Shown here: one piece after another, positions 1-9,014 of the stretch | How positions within the stretch are numbered: position 1 is the first letter of the stretch | Layout: each line of letters starts with the position of its first letter | DNA from: Planctomycetota bacterium | GTDB taxonomy: Bacteria; Planctomycetota; UBA8742; UBA2392 | Length of the DNA: 64,000 nucleotides | Direction of reading: 5' to 3' | Assembly: GCA_019636195.1 (NCBI GenBank) | Contig: JAHBYA010000004.1 | Coordinates: 62,001-126,000, forward strand | Notes under the pieces: generated by a model | Seen by the model: only the letters and a program-made list of their open reading frames with translations | Database searches by the model: none | What the model was told of the DNA's origin: nothing | Program-made: the position numbers and the translations under genes

Positions 1-301
1 GCTTGCCGTTTGCGATTGCCAGCGCCCACTCGGGCTTTGTCACAGGCGGCGTGACTACACGCGTGATGCCCTCCGGCCCCTGCCAGCGGTACGGCGCCAT
101 TGTCGGGCCGCCGACAAACTCGCCCCACGCCCAGACTTTGGGCCCCGGCGGCACGGCGAGTACAGGTTCAGAGGGTTGGTTCGCAGGCTGATTCGAAGGC
201 TGGCTCGAAGGCTGGTTTGCAGCGGAGCCGCTGCCCGCCCCACCACCCGAACAAGCCACAAGCAGCGGCAAGGCCGCCAACGCAATGATCAAGGTACGCA
301 T
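1..301 (-). CDS. Lipoprotein, C-terminus beyond window edge
   Basis: The minus strand opens with ATG at 301 and stays open to the window edge (100 codons), so the 3' end is missing. The N-terminus is a lipoprotein signal: MRT, a hydrophobic run, then the lipobox LVAC with Cys at residue 16. After it come a Gly/Ser/Ala stretch and a short tandem Gln-Pro-Ser/Asn-rich linker (NQPSSQPSNQPANQPSEP), typical of a tether from the membrane to a folded domain. The visible start of that domain (VWAWGEFVGGPTMAPYRWQG) is not one I recognise. Function unknown; the lipoprotein call is firm. Confidence 0.75.
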   Translation of the reverse strand, partial: MRTLIIALAALPLLVACSGGGAGSGSAANQPSSQPSNQPANQPSEPVLAVPPGPKVWAWGEFVGGPTMAPYRWQGPEGITRVVTPPVTKPEWALAIANGK

Positions 302-411
302 GCTCGCAATATGCCCAGCCGCCCTTCCGCCCGCCACAAAAACGCCCCGCGCAATTGCTTGCCATGTCCGTAAGCCGGCAGGTAGCCTGCCCACCCCAGA
401 CCGAGGCAACC

Positions 412-873
412 ATGACCAAAGTGACGCCGTTTCTGATGTTCGACAGCGGGCTGGACGCCGCGATCGAGTTTTATGTCGCTACGTTTCCGGACTCGCGCGT
501 GATCAAGATGGCGCGCGCGGGCAACGACGGGCCGGTGCAGAGCGCCGAGTTTGTCGTCGGCGGCCAGCGCTTCATGGCCTATGCCGCCGGGCCGTACTTC
601 AAGTTCAGTGAAGCGTACTCGATGTTCGTGGACTGCGCCGACCAGGCCGAAGTGAACAAGTACTGGCAAGCGCTGCTGGACGCCGGCGCCAAGCCGACCC
701 AGTGCGGATGGATCAACGACCCGTGGGGCCTGTCATGGCAGATCGTGCCGCGCCGCTTCATGGAGCTGATTGCCGACAAAGACCCCGGGAAGGTCAAGGC
801 CGTCATGGATGCGATGCTCAAGATGCAGAAGCTGATCATCGCCGACCTCGAACGGGCCCACAGTCAGGCGTAA
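412..873 (+). CDS. VOC-superfamily protein, PhnB / 3-demethylubiquinone methyltransferase-like
   Basis: A 153-residue protein of the glyoxalase/bleomycin-resistance fold. It opens with the family signature VTPFLMFDSGLDAAIEFYVATFPDSRV and carries the second-repeat pattern YWQALLDAGAKPTQCGWINDPWGLSWQIVP, as in the PhnB-like subgroup. Residues after about 120 form the usual C-terminal helix (KAVMDAMLKMQKLIIADL). Start chosen at ATG 412, where the conserved domain begins and a GAGG lies upstream; a longer frame exists but adds only unconserved residues. VOC enzymes are typically metal dependent; the substrate here cannot be named. It converges on ispH across a hairpin. Confidence 0.8.
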   Translation: MTKVTPFLMFDSGLDAAIEFYVATFPDSRVIKMARAGNDGPVQSAEFVVGGQRFMAYAAGPYFKFSEAYSMFVDCADQAEVNKYWQALLDAGAKPTQCGWINDPWGLSWQIVPRRFMELIADKDPGKVKAVMDAMLKMQKLIIADLERAHSQA

Positions 874-878
874 AATGA

Positions 879-904
879 AACAGGCCGGGATTACCCGGCC
901 TGTT
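879..904. terminator. Bidirectional terminator between VOC gene and ispH
   Basis: Perfect 11-bp stem (AACAGGCCGGG / CCCGGCCTGTT) with a 4-nt loop, lying between two convergent genes. On the minus strand the stem is followed by TTTCATTTTA, so it should end ispH transcripts well; on the plus strand no T tract follows. Confidence 0.75.
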
Positions 905-921
905 GAAGGCACGATCAGGAA

Positions 922-1875
922 CTACGCCACCACCGGCTGGTTGCTGAAGTGTTCGATCAGCAGGTCTTTGGCCTGGTCGATCAGCCAGTTTGGCGTGGAT
1001 GCCCCGGCCAGAATGCCGATGCGTTTGGCCTGGCGCAGCTTTTCGAAGTTGATGTCCTGGGGCTTCTCCACGAGCTGCGCCTTTGCGCCAAAGCTTTCGG
1101 CGACGATGGCCAGCTTCTTGGTGTTACTGCTTTCCTTGCCGCCGATCACGATCACGTGGTCGTTCTGCTTCGCGATCGTTTCGGCGTCTTCCTGCCGCTC
1201 CGTCGTCACGTAGCAGATGGTGTTGAACACGCGCACTTCCTGCGCGCGGGCCAGCAGCGCGTTCACGATTTCGTTGACTTTCTTGAGAATCAGCGTGCTC
1301 TGCACCACCACGCCCAGGCGCCGCTTGTTTTTGGGAATCTTGTAAAGGTCGTCCATGCCTTTGATGACCGTGCCCTCGCCCTTGGCGTAGGCGAGAATGC
1401 TGATCACTTCAGGGTGCTTGGGGTCGCCGATAATGACGACGTGATACTTCTGCTTGTGCAGCAGCATCGCGTAATTCTGGGTCACGCGCACGTACGGGCA
1501 GGTCGCGTCGATGACTTCAGCGCCCTTGGCCTTGAACTGGTCCTGCATTTCCGGCGGTACGCCGTGTGTGCGAATAATGACCGTGCTGCCCGGGCCCGCG
1601 CGTTCGTCGTCAACGCTTTCAATGTAATCGACATTGAACTCGCGGCGCAGGTTGTCGATCGTCTGCGGGTTATGAATCAAGGGGCCAAACGTGTACACCG
1701 GGTTGTCCTTGGTGCGCGCGGTCGCCACCGTCTGCTCGTATGCGCGGTCAACGCCCCAGCAGTAGCCACTGTGCTTGGCGATGTTGATCTCGACGGGACC
1801 GGCCTTGTACTGCGTAACGTCGCGCAGGTCGCCGGTGTACTTGTTGTGTCCCATGGTGTCCCTTGCACTGATCAT
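922..1875 (-). CDS. ispH: 4-hydroxy-3-methylbut-2-enyl diphosphate reductase
   Basis: IspH (LytB) makes IPP and DMAPP from HMBPP, the last step of the non-mevalonate isoprenoid pathway. The 317-residue protein keeps the three cysteines that hold the iron-sulfur cluster: C39 (SGYCWGV), C126 (DATCPYV) and C221 (NTICYVT). It also keeps the substrate-pocket segments HGVPPE, KHPEV and the SSN triplet near residue 250. Length matches the family. ATG 1875 has GGGAG six bases upstream; ATG 1854 is a weaker alternative. An isoprenoid supply is noteworthy because CrtI-like flavoproteins lie 20 kb away, though no link is shown. Confidence 0.95.
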   Translation of the reverse strand: MISARDTMGHNKYTGDLRDVTQYKAGPVEINIAKHSGYCWGVDRAYEQTVATARTKDNPVYTFGPLIHNPQTIDNLRREFNVDYIESVDDERAGPGSTVIIRTHGVPPEMQDQFKAKGAEVIDATCPYVRVTQNYAMLLHKQKYHVVIIGDPKHPEVISILAYAKGEGTVIKGMDDLYKIPKNKRRLGVVVQSTLILKKVNEIVNALLARAQEVRVFNTICYVTTERQEDAETIAKQNDHVIVIGGKESSNTKKLAIVAESFGAKAQLVEKPQDINFEKLRQAKRIGILAGASTPNWLIDQAKDLLIEHFSNQPVVA

Positions 1876-2037
1876 CGCGGGCTCCCGCAGTGCGGTCGCC
1901 CCCCAGCCGGATTATCGTAATTCCAGCGCCAGAAACCATAACGAAGTTACGGTCTTGCGTGAAGCGGGCGGGCGCGGGCGCGATTTGACCCGTCGTTTGG
2001 TTTCCAGCCTCGTTACACCATTGGGGGCCGGCTTACA

Positions 2038-2043
2038 TATACT
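2038..2043 (+). promoter_or_regulatory. -10 element of a likely leaderless promoter
   Basis: TATACT ends seven bases before the ATG at 2051, and no Shine-Dalgarno sequence lies between. This spacing would put the transcription start at or beside the start codon. The same layout recurs at several other genes in the window. Confidence 0.45.
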
Positions 2044-2050
2044 GTAGGCG

Positions 2051-3883
2051 ATGGGATTGCGGATTCAGTTGCGTTCGTTCGGTGTGATTGCCGTGGCCGC
2101 CCTGATGCTGGCGGCTGTGTTCGGGTTTGTACTGGGCAGCATGGGCGGCGGCGTGGCTGTGATCCCCGGCGCCCCGGAGCTTGAACGCACGCCGACCGCG
2201 CGCGACACGCCCCGTCCCCGCGCCAACACCGGGCGCGACGATGTTGTGGTACGCGGCACGCCCCCCGACCAGCCCCGCCCGCCTGCGCAACACGACAAGC
2301 CGCCCGTGAAGCAGCCGGACCCGCCGCCGGCTGTCGGGCCGCGCAAGCTGGCCGACGGCCGCACCGACCCGATAGAAAAGGGCCCCGAACTGCAAGCCGC
2401 GTCGGCGGAAATTGAGGTCACGCTGAAAGACGAGAACGGCCGCATGATGCCGTTTGCCCAAATGGCGCTGGACGTTTCGTCGGGGCCGCTTGGTTGGCAG
2501 ACGTATTCGACCGCACCTGAGCAGGTGCGCGACCGTCGAGGTGTGTTCACCTTCAAGGGCCTGCACCCCGGCGAGTACCGCGTGCGCAGCACAGCCGCCA
2601 ACTACGTGCCGGTGGAGCGCCCGGTAACGATTCACAACGGCAGCACGACCGAGCAGGTTGAACTGGTGCTGGCTTCACTGGCAATCTGCGTTGTTGAGTT
2701 CATGCCGCGCTTTACCGATGGCGGCACACCCGAAGACGTGATGGTGCAGTTCAATCGCGACGCCGGCGTTGATGACAGCAAGGGGCGCTTCGGCACGCAG
2801 CACAACACGATCGTAAACGACCCGCGCGGTCGCATCGCGCCGACCACGACTCGCATCCGCGTCGGGCAGGACGGCACGGTGAAGATGTCCCTGAACCAGG
2901 GGGTGCCGGTGGCCCTTACGTTCACGGCGACGCGCGAAGGCGCCGCCTTCAGCGGCAACGTCACGATCACGCCCGAGGGCGTGGCCATGCGCGTTGCGGT
3001 AACACTCGACACGCCGGCCAGCGTTGACAACCCGCTGCACACGGGCGGCGGCAGCGTGAACATCACGCTGCTGCTGTCGGTCAACGGCAGCAGCGAACAC
3101 GCGATCACGCGCGTCAGCCTGCGCGCGAGGCCCGATGATTTTGCGTACCGGCAGCCCAACAGCACGTCGGGCAACCGGTTCCAGTTTGACAACATTGCGC
3201 GCGGCAAGTGGTACGTAGTGGCAGAGGCGCGTGACGTTCATGCCGCGTACGTTGAGCAGATTGAAGTCACCGATGGCGGCGAGCATCGCCTGGACATCCA
3301 GACCGGGCGCCTGCGCGTAAATGCTGCCCGTGAAGCCGGCAGCCCGGACCCCGCAGGCGAGCTGATGTACACCGTGCGCCTGCGGCCACTGGGCAGCGGC
3401 ACCATTGAGCGCACCTACAACGGCAGCCTGAAGGGCAAGCAGAGCGACTTCATTGATTTCATTGTCCCCAAAGGCGAGTACGAAGTGCTTGTGGGCTCGC
3501 CGGAGCAATCCGCGCCGCTGGTGGCTGAGCCGCCTTCGCGCCCCCTGACAATGGCACAGGGTGGTAACATCTCGCTGGATTATGTGCTGCGTGCCTCATG
3601 CACGCTGATTTTCCGGTGCGTCACCAGCAGCGGCGTGCCCGTGCCGAACGCCGAGTACCTGGTGACGTTTCACCCGGCCGGCAGCGTGCCCGAAAGCGAG
3701 AAAACGCGCCTGTTGAAGGCCGGCAGCGACGGCGCATGCCGAATGCCCAACGCGCCCTACGGCGCCGTCTATCTGATGGTATGGAGCAGCAGCACCGACT
3801 GGAACAACCCCGACCGCGTGCATCGCCTTGATCTGCCGGCCTTCGGCACCCACGACCTCGGCAACATTGTCGTGGGCCAGTGA
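2051..3883 (+). CDS. Membrane-anchored protein with carboxypeptidase-regulatory-like domains
   Basis: A 610-residue protein with one N-terminal membrane segment (about residues 10-35, FGVIAVAALMLAAVFGFVLG) and then a long Pro/Arg-rich linker (about 45-110). From about 115 it has several Ig-like beta-sandwich repeats: one reads as a carboxypeptidase-D regulatory-like domain (VTLKDENGRMMPFAQMAL ... FTFKGLHPGEYRVRS), and similar GKWYVVAEARD and KGEYEVLVGS strands follow. No catalytic motif is visible. It is probably held in the inner membrane with its body in the periplasm, as a binding or scaffold protein. Its TGA is directly followed by the stop codon of the convergent dipeptidase gene. Confidence 0.7.
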   Translation: MGLRIQLRSFGVIAVAALMLAAVFGFVLGSMGGGVAVIPGAPELERTPTARDTPRPRANTGRDDVVVRGTPPDQPRPPAQHDKPPVKQPDPPPAVGPRKLADGRTDPIEKGPELQAASAEIEVTLKDENGRMMPFAQMALDVSSGPLGWQTYSTAPEQVRDRRGVFTFKGLHPGEYRVRSTAANYVPVERPVTIHNGSTTEQVELVLASLAICVVEFMPRFTDGGTPEDVMVQFNRDAGVDDSKGRFGTQHNTIVNDPRGRIAPTTTRIRVGQDGTVKMSLNQGVPVALTFTATREGAAFSGNVTITPEGVAMRVAVTLDTPASVDNPLHTGGGSVNITLLLSVNGSSEHAITRVSLRARPDDFAYRQPNSTSGNRFQFDNIARGKWYVVAEARDVHAAYVEQIEVTDGGEHRLDIQTGRLRVNAAREAGSPDPAGELMYTVRLRPLGSGTIERTYNGSLKGKQSDFIDFIVPKGEYEVLVGSPEQSAPLVAEPPSRPLTMAQGGNISLDYVLRASCTLIFRCVTSSGVPVPNAEYLVTFHPAGSVPESEKTRLLKAGSDGACRMPNAPYGAVYLMVWSSSTDWNNPDRVHRLDLPAFGTHDLGNIVVGQ

Positions 3884-4834
3884 CTACGGCAGCACATCGC
3901 AGAGATAACGCAGCAGGTTGCGCGCAAAGATGCGCTCAATCGCGCTTTCGTTCAGCCCACGCTGTTTCAACGCGCGCTCAAGGTTCGGCAGCTCGCCCAC
4001 GTGGCGCAGGTCGGTGCAGGTGTCATTGAAGCCGTCAAAGTCACCGCCCAGGCCCACATGCTCAAGGCCGCAGATGTTGACCGCGTGCAGCAAGTGGTCC
4101 GCCACGTCGTCACAGGTGGCCTGCCGCACCCCCGGCTCAAAAGCCCGGGCCAACACGTGGCCGGGATAGAAGTCGATACCCACCAGCCCGCCCCGCTCCG
4201 CGACCGCGCGCAGCATCGCGTCGTCTGCGTTGCGGGTGATGCCTACCAGCCGCCGCGCGCCGGTGTGAGTGATGATCGGCGGCTTGCGGCAAAGCGCCAT
4301 CACATCGTCAAAGGCGGGCTGCGGCAGGTGCGCGCAGTCCACCGCAATGCCCAGCGCTTCCATGCGTGGCACCAGTTCGCGCCCGAACGCGGTCAGGCCG
4401 CGGCGCGGTTCGGGTACCCCGCAGCCGTCGGCAACTTCGTTGGCGTGGTTGTGAGTCAGGCCGATGCCGCGTACGCCCAGGGCAAAGAAATCGGGCAGCA
4501 GCTCAAGCTCGCCGCGCAGGGGACTGGCGCCTTCAAGCCACGGCATCAGCCCAATGCGCCCGTCGCCAAGCGCGCGCACGTCTGCGACGTTACGCACGGG
4601 CACAAAGTTCGGTCCGATGTGTCTGTGCAGCGCGTCGTTGATGCGGCGGGCGAAAGCCTCGGCGGCGGGGCCGCTGTAATGGGCGGGCGTGAACACGCTG
4701 CAGATCTGGACCAGCTGGCCGACGTCGCGCATGCGCGGCAGATTGACGTGCAGGCCTGCATCGCGCGCCAGGGGGTCAAGCCCCTCAAGGGCGACGCGAA
4801 AAAAAGTGTCGGCGTGTGCGTCGGCGTAGATCAT
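3884..4834 (-). CDS. Membrane dipeptidase, peptidase family M19
   Basis: A 316-residue renal-dipeptidase-type zinc enzyme. Visible metal-site segments are HADT near the N-terminus (DAHADTFFR), the GIGLTHNHANEVADG segment, IITHTGARRLVG and the C-terminal GGDFDGF. M19 enzymes cleave dipeptides, including those with a C-terminal D-residue, and may recycle peptidoglycan peptides. No signal peptide is visible, so a cytoplasmic site is likely. It abuts the convergent gene with no spacer. The ATG at 4834 gives a normal family N-terminus. Confidence 0.9.
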   Translation of the reverse strand: MIYADAHADTFFRVALEGLDPLARDAGLHVNLPRMRDVGQLVQICSVFTPAHYSGPAAEAFARRINDALHRHIGPNFVPVRNVADVRALGDGRIGLMPWLEGASPLRGELELLPDFFALGVRGIGLTHNHANEVADGCGVPEPRRGLTAFGRELVPRMEALGIAVDCAHLPQPAFDDVMALCRKPPIITHTGARRLVGITRNADDAMLRAVAERGGLVGIDFYPGHVLARAFEPGVRQATCDDVADHLLHAVNICGLEHVGLGGDFDGFNDTCTDLRHVGELPNLERALKQRGLNESAIERIFARNLLRYLCDVLP

Positions 4835-4963
4835 CGGGCTTTCTGCATCAGCACGTCAGAATGACTGGCCAGAGCGGTTCACCAGGCGCCAGGCCGCGCG
4901 CAACAGCCCCTACCCTATCGGCCGTGTTTGCGTCAAGACTGTAGCCGTCCGCGCAATCGCCCC

Positions 4964-4969
4964 TATAAT
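4964..4969 (+). promoter_or_regulatory. Consensus -10 (TATAAT) seven bases before ATG 4977
   Basis: A perfect TATAAT ends seven bases before the start codon, with no room for a leader or Shine-Dalgarno site. It therefore looks like a leaderless promoter in the 142-bp divergent gap between the dipeptidase gene and the next gene. No clear -35 is seen. Confidence 0.5.
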
Positions 4970-4976
4970 CCCGCCG

Positions 4977-7094
4977 ATGTTCAGGCTGCTGTTGATCTGC
5001 ATCCTTGCCGGCCCCGCGCTATGGGCGCAGGGCATCGCCATTACCGCCGATGCCGGTGTCGGCGGCATGGTGATTTCACCTTCCACCGAGCTGCGCGTCA
5101 CGATCGCGAAGCTTGACTCACGCCCCTTTGTCGGGCGCGTCCACGTTGAGCTCGGGAACAAAGACATGCTGCGCGCCGGGCGCCGCGGCGGGCGCGGCGG
5201 TTTCGGGTTCATGTCGGACGTGACCGTCGTGCAGGACATCAACCTTGAAGAAGGCCTGATGCAGCGCGTGGTGCGGCTTGACGTGCCCGTGGCCAACGCG
5301 CTGTCGGCCACAGTCACGCTGGAGCGGCAGGTCAGCGGCAACTACCACGAGCCCGTAGCCGTCGCCGAGGTCCAGATGCCTGCGCGAAACGACCCCGGCA
5401 AGATTGTCGGGTTTGTCAGCGCGGCCCGGCTTGGCCTGGCGCGGCCGTACATGTTCTTTGACCTGGTGGAAATCCCGGTCAATGAGCTGCCCGAAAGCTG
5501 GAAGGCGCTGGCGGGCTTCGATGCGATCATTCTCAACGACGACCGCCTGACACGCGCCCAAAGCAACGCGCTGATCGACTACGTGGCCATGGGCGGCACG
5601 CTGATCCTGTCGCCGCGCGGCCCAGCCAGCTTCAACCCCGAGACGCCGGCCGGCAGCCTGTTGAAGATACCAGCCACCACCAGCCCGCGCCGGGTTGCAC
5701 TCGGCGATTACCCTGAGTTGCTCAAGCTTCCGCGCCTCGGAAGCGGCGAGGCGCGCGGCAACGCAAACGCGGTCCCCCACGGGCCCGAAGAAGAGGCAAG
5801 CCAGCCCGACGCGACCTCGGGCGTGCGGCCCTCCAGCGGCGATCAGCAGTTCCAGTACTGGCCGGATGCCGGTCGTGCTGTGCCGGTGCCGGATGCGCTG
5901 GGGCTGGCCAGCAGCGCCCCGGTCGGCGCCGGCAACGTTGTGTTGCTGCACATCAACCTTTCGGAGTTCCCGTTCAGCGTCGATACCATGATTTCTCATG
6001 CCAACATCAACGTCGTGAACCTTGCGCTTACCGGCGTGGTGGATCGTCTCGGACGCACGCCCTATTCGTCCATCGGCAACAAGAATGTGCAGGAAGCCAT
6101 CGACATCGCCGGCCGACGCATCCCCGGACGCGAAGCCATGACGCTGTTGCTGCTGCTCTATGTAAGCATTGCAGGCGTTGGCATGTTTCTGCTGGCGCGC
6201 CGCCTGAAGCGGCCTGAACTTTACCCAGCCGCGTTGATGCTGGCGGCGCTGCTGAGCGTCGGCATCGTGTTCAGCTTCGGCGAGTTGTTCAAGCGCAGCG
6301 GCGACCGCGCGCGCGTGGTGCGGGTGCTGGTCAGCGATGACACCACGGGCCGGGCGGGCATGTTTACGTTCGGTTGCAGTTATGTGGTCAGCGGCAACAA
6401 CCTCTCGTTCGTGCAGGCGCGGGATTCGCTGTTTGTGCCCCTCAACACTGAGGCGCGCATCGCGCGGCCGGGCGGCATGCCCGACCAGGTCCCGGACTAC
6501 GAGACGCGCTTTGCCTCGACGGAGACTCACACAAAACTGGCGGGGCTGGACCGCTGGCAGAATGTCTTTTACATGCACCGCCACCCGGCCGCGCCCGATG
6601 ACCTGAAGCTGCGCGTGGACAGCCTGCAGGGCGCCTACAAGGTCACGAACCTGTCGCGCCACAAGTTGCACGGCGTGATGCTGCTGGTGCCCACGGGTGC
6701 CGCGGGCGGTGAGCGCTGCGAGTGGCACTACCAGGCTGCCCTTGAACCTGACGACAACGCCACATTCAGCAGCAGCACGGTGATGGCGCGCGAGATTGCG
6801 ACGCTGGAAGCGGCCCTGCGGGCGGATTCGCCATCGCCCGAGACCTTTGAAGTCTTCGCCGAGGTACTGAACATTCACCCGGCCCAGCGCCTCACGCGGC
6901 ACTTGAACCTGAACCAGGTCGAAGGCGGGCTATGGAATGCCGGCCTGCTGCCCGGCGAGGGCGAGTATCTTCTGATTTGCCTGCTGCCGCCGGATGCCCT
7001 GAAGGTCGACACCCTCGGGGCACAGGACGCCGAGGCCGACCAGATCAACCAGGTCAACGTCTGGGTCGTGCGCGGCAGCCTGGCTGTAAGGTAG
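4977..7094 (+). CDS. Large membrane protein with GATase-like domain
   Basis: A 705-residue protein with a signal peptide (MFRLLLICILAGPALWAQ). A beta-rich region follows, then a domain at about 145-230 resembling the class I glutamine-amidotransferase-like fold of membrane-bound DUF4350/BatA-type proteins (FDAIILNDDRLTRAQSNALIDYVAMGGTLI). Two membrane helices lie near 385-430 (MTLLLLLYVSIAGVGMFLLA and AALMLAALLSVGIVFSF), and a second beta-rich C-terminal region follows. No catalytic Cys/His pair is apparent, so enzyme activity is doubtful. It stands upstream of a membrane-tethered HExxH peptidase and may be cotranscribed with it (72-bp gap). Confidence 0.6.
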   Translation: MFRLLLICILAGPALWAQGIAITADAGVGGMVISPSTELRVTIAKLDSRPFVGRVHVELGNKDMLRAGRRGGRGGFGFMSDVTVVQDINLEEGLMQRVVRLDVPVANALSATVTLERQVSGNYHEPVAVAEVQMPARNDPGKIVGFVSAARLGLARPYMFFDLVEIPVNELPESWKALAGFDAIILNDDRLTRAQSNALIDYVAMGGTLILSPRGPASFNPETPAGSLLKIPATTSPRRVALGDYPELLKLPRLGSGEARGNANAVPHGPEEEASQPDATSGVRPSSGDQQFQYWPDAGRAVPVPDALGLASSAPVGAGNVVLLHINLSEFPFSVDTMISHANINVVNLALTGVVDRLGRTPYSSIGNKNVQEAIDIAGRRIPGREAMTLLLLLYVSIAGVGMFLLARRLKRPELYPAALMLAALLSVGIVFSFGELFKRSGDRARVVRVLVSDDTTGRAGMFTFGCSYVVSGNNLSFVQARDSLFVPLNTEARIARPGGMPDQVPDYETRFASTETHTKLAGLDRWQNVFYMHRHPAAPDDLKLRVDSLQGAYKVTNLSRHKLHGVMLLVPTGAAGGERCEWHYQAALEPDDNATFSSSTVMAREIATLEAALRADSPSPETFEVFAEVLNIHPAQRLTRHLNLNQVEGGLWNAGLLPGEGEYLLICLLPPDALKVDTLGAQDAEADQINQVNVWVVRGSLAVR

Positions 7095-7166
7095 GCTCGA
7101 AGTCCGTCAGCGGCGCAGTTTGCATTCTCACGAAACAACCGGTCCCATAAAAGCGTTATCCCGTAC

Positions 7167-8078
7167 ATGCGCACAGCGCTTCTTATCATGCTGCTGCTCG
7201 CCGGCGCCCTGCACGCCCGCGAAGTGCGCGTGACCGGCGACGGCGCGGGCCAGGCCACGCTGGCGCGGCTGCAAAGTCAGATTGAGCCGGGCTTTGACCA
7301 GATCCACAAGAAAACCGGCATCGCCGACGATGAGCCTGTACACCTGCACGTGATCGCGGGCAGCGAGGCGTTTACGCGCACGGCGCGGGCCGACGGCGTT
7401 AGCATGAACGCCGAAAGTGTGCTCGGCTACGCCATGCCCGCCCGGCGACGCGTGGTGCTGAACCTCAGCGGCATCAGCGAGCGCGGACTTGAGCCCGTGG
7501 GCGTCCTGCGCCATGAGCTGGCGCACCTTGTGATGGGCAGCCAGTTGCGCGTGCAGCGCCCGCTTTGGTTCGAAGAAGGCGTAGCGCAGTACGTCGAGGG
7601 CGTGGCCCTGAACGAGCTGCGCGAGGGCGCTTCGCCTTCGTTGGGCGCATTCAGCGATCTTGCCGACCTTGATGCCGCGCTGCGCGACGACAACCGCGCC
7701 GGCGCAGCCTACGCCGAAAGCCGCGAGGTCATCCGGCTGATTGTCGCGCGCCACGGCGAGAGCAGCTTTTTTGCACTGATGAAAGCGCTTGAGCGAGGTG
7801 AGGGACCCTTTGACCAAGCCTTTGAGCGCGCAACCGGCGAGGGCATCGAGAGTTTTCAGGTCGCCTGGCTGGAAGACCAGGAGGCGCGCGCGGGCTCAAG
7901 GCTGGCGCGCTTTGTGGGCGGGATGTTCTGGTGGTTTGTGCTGGGCATGGGCGCCCTGGTGGTGCCGCTGGTGTGGCTGCTGAGGCGCCGCCGAGGCCAG
8001 TCACAGGTTGAGCAATGGGAAGAACAGGAGAAGTACTTTCCCAGCGACCCTGAGTGGTCCTACACCGACGACGACTGA
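7167..8078 (+). CDS. Membrane-tethered HExxH metallopeptidase (peptidase MA-like)
   Basis: A 303-residue protein with a cleavable signal (MRTALLIMLLLAGALHA) and a gluzincin-type core: HELAH at 116-120 supplies two zinc ligands, and FEEGVAQYVEG about 20 residues on supplies the Glu ligand, the spacing seen in the peptidase MA clan. A single membrane helix near residues 250-275 is followed by an Arg-rich stop-transfer (LLRRRRGQ) and an acidic tail ending DDD. So the catalytic domain should face the periplasm, with the tail in the cytoplasm. Substrate unknown. The stop codon lies inside a 20-bp perfect palindrome shared with the convergent gene. Confidence 0.75.
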   Translation: MRTALLIMLLLAGALHAREVRVTGDGAGQATLARLQSQIEPGFDQIHKKTGIADDEPVHLHVIAGSEAFTRTARADGVSMNAESVLGYAMPARRRVVLNLSGISERGLEPVGVLRHELAHLVMGSQLRVQRPLWFEEGVAQYVEGVALNELREGASPSLGAFSDLADLDAALRDDNRAGAAYAESREVIRLIVARHGESSFFALMKALERGEGPFDQAFERATGEGIESFQVAWLEDQEARAGSRLARFVGGMFWWFVLGMGALVVPLVWLLRRRRGQSQVEQWEEQEKYFPSDPEWSYTDDD

Positions 8079-8088
8079 TCAGTCGTCG
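8069..8088. terminator. Perfect 20-bp palindrome spanning two convergent stop codons
   Basis: CGACGACTGATCAGTCGTCG reads the same on both strands and is centred between 8078 and 8079. The plus-strand TGA and the minus-strand TGA meet at its centre, and the arms encode the acidic C-termini of both proteins (DDD and GDD). It could act as a cruciform or hairpin end signal; a terminator role is inferred, as no T tract is present. Confidence 0.45.
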
Positions 8089-8537
8089 CCCATGATCGCC
8101 ATGCCGGTCTTGGTTGCGCTGACGTACCACTTGCCCTGCTCACGAATCAGGATATGCGGCATCGGTTTCTTGTAGTAATCCGGCGCGCGCTCCGGCACAT
8201 CCAGCAACTGCACCATGATGCGCAATTCGTTGTCTGAAACCTTGATGCGCTCCACAATCTTGTACTTCGTCGGGCCGTCCATGCCGGTCGCGCCCGCAAA
8301 GTCTTCGCGCTCGCCGGGAAGGATTGTCTGCTTGATACCTTCGGCGTCGCCGGCGTCGGTGGCGCGCATGTACGCAGCCAGCACGGACTCCGGGTCTGCG
8401 TGGTCCAGGCCACCGCCGGAAGCCTTGCCTGCGGCAGGTTCGTTGGCGGGCGCATTGTCCTTGCCGCTGTTGTCCGCCCCGCCGCCGCAGGCCGCAAGGG
8501 CCAGAAGCATCACTGCAACCGCGATCCACTTGAACAT
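8079..8537 (-). CDS. Small lipoprotein, NTF2/DUF4878-like
   Basis: A 152-residue lipoprotein: MFKWIAVAVMLLALAACG gives a lipobox (LAAC) with Cys at residue 17, then a flexible Gly/Ala/Asn-rich linker. The folded part begins HADPESVLAAYMRATDAGDAEGIKQTILPGEREDF and ends in a strand pattern (GKWYVSATKTGMAIMG). This layout is common in secreted SnoaL/NTF2-like or DUF4878 domains, which often bind small ligands; that assignment is tentative. ATG 8537 is chosen because the lipobox then sits at the normal distance; the longer frame adds no signal. Confidence 0.65.
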   Translation of the reverse strand: MFKWIAVAVMLLALAACGGGADNSGKDNAPANEPAAGKASGGGLDHADPESVLAAYMRATDAGDAEGIKQTILPGEREDFAGATGMDGPTKYKIVERIKVSDNELRIMVQLLDVPERAPDYYKKPMPHILIREQGKWYVSATKTGMAIMGDD

Positions 8538-8623
8538 GGTCTTCTCCGCCCCTTGTGACCCACGAGCATACCTTGTGGGCCGGGTGCTCAAAGACAGGCC
8601 GGCTGTACCGGGTTTTGAATTCG

Positions 8624-8851
8624 TTACCTGGGCACGTGAAAGTTGTAATTATGAACCTGGGCCAGCGCGATCTCGAACTCAAGCAGCGCCGTGTGCAGGT
8701 TCGTGCCCAGCGCATTGGCAGCTTCACGGGCCGCAAACGGTGTCGCGCCCAAAATGGTCGCACTTTGCGCGATGTCGTTCAACATCTCGCGCATCTCAAG
8801 CAGCAGGTTCATGGCGCGGGTATCACGGGGGGTGACGGTGTTGTTTTCCAT
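8624..8851 (-). CDS. Small hypothetical protein, 75 residues
   Basis: A short gene in the gap between two larger minus-strand genes. ATG 8851 is preceded by AAAGGAG at good spacing, the clearest ribosome site nearby, which supports a real gene. The product is largely helical and amphipathic (MNLLLEMREMLNDIAQSATIL, then AANALGTNLHTALLEFEIALAQVHN) and ends NFHVPR. No motif or family is recognised. A small helical adaptor or regulator is possible, but nothing in the sequence specifies a function. Confidence 0.6.
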   Translation of the reverse strand: MENNTVTPRDTRAMNLLLEMREMLNDIAQSATILGATPFAAREAANALGTNLHTALLEFEIALAQVHNYNFHVPR

Positions 8852-9014
8852 GGCGGCTCCTTTGGTTGCGGCGCGGGACCTCAAGGCGCTGGGGGGCGTA
8901 CCCTCAAGGCGCCCGGCCGCGCGGGAAGTGTAGCCGCCCATGGCGACACGAATCTGCCCAGAAGAGACCCATGGCCAGCCCGCAACCGGCTTGAAATGGC
9001 TGCCGGGAGGTTTT

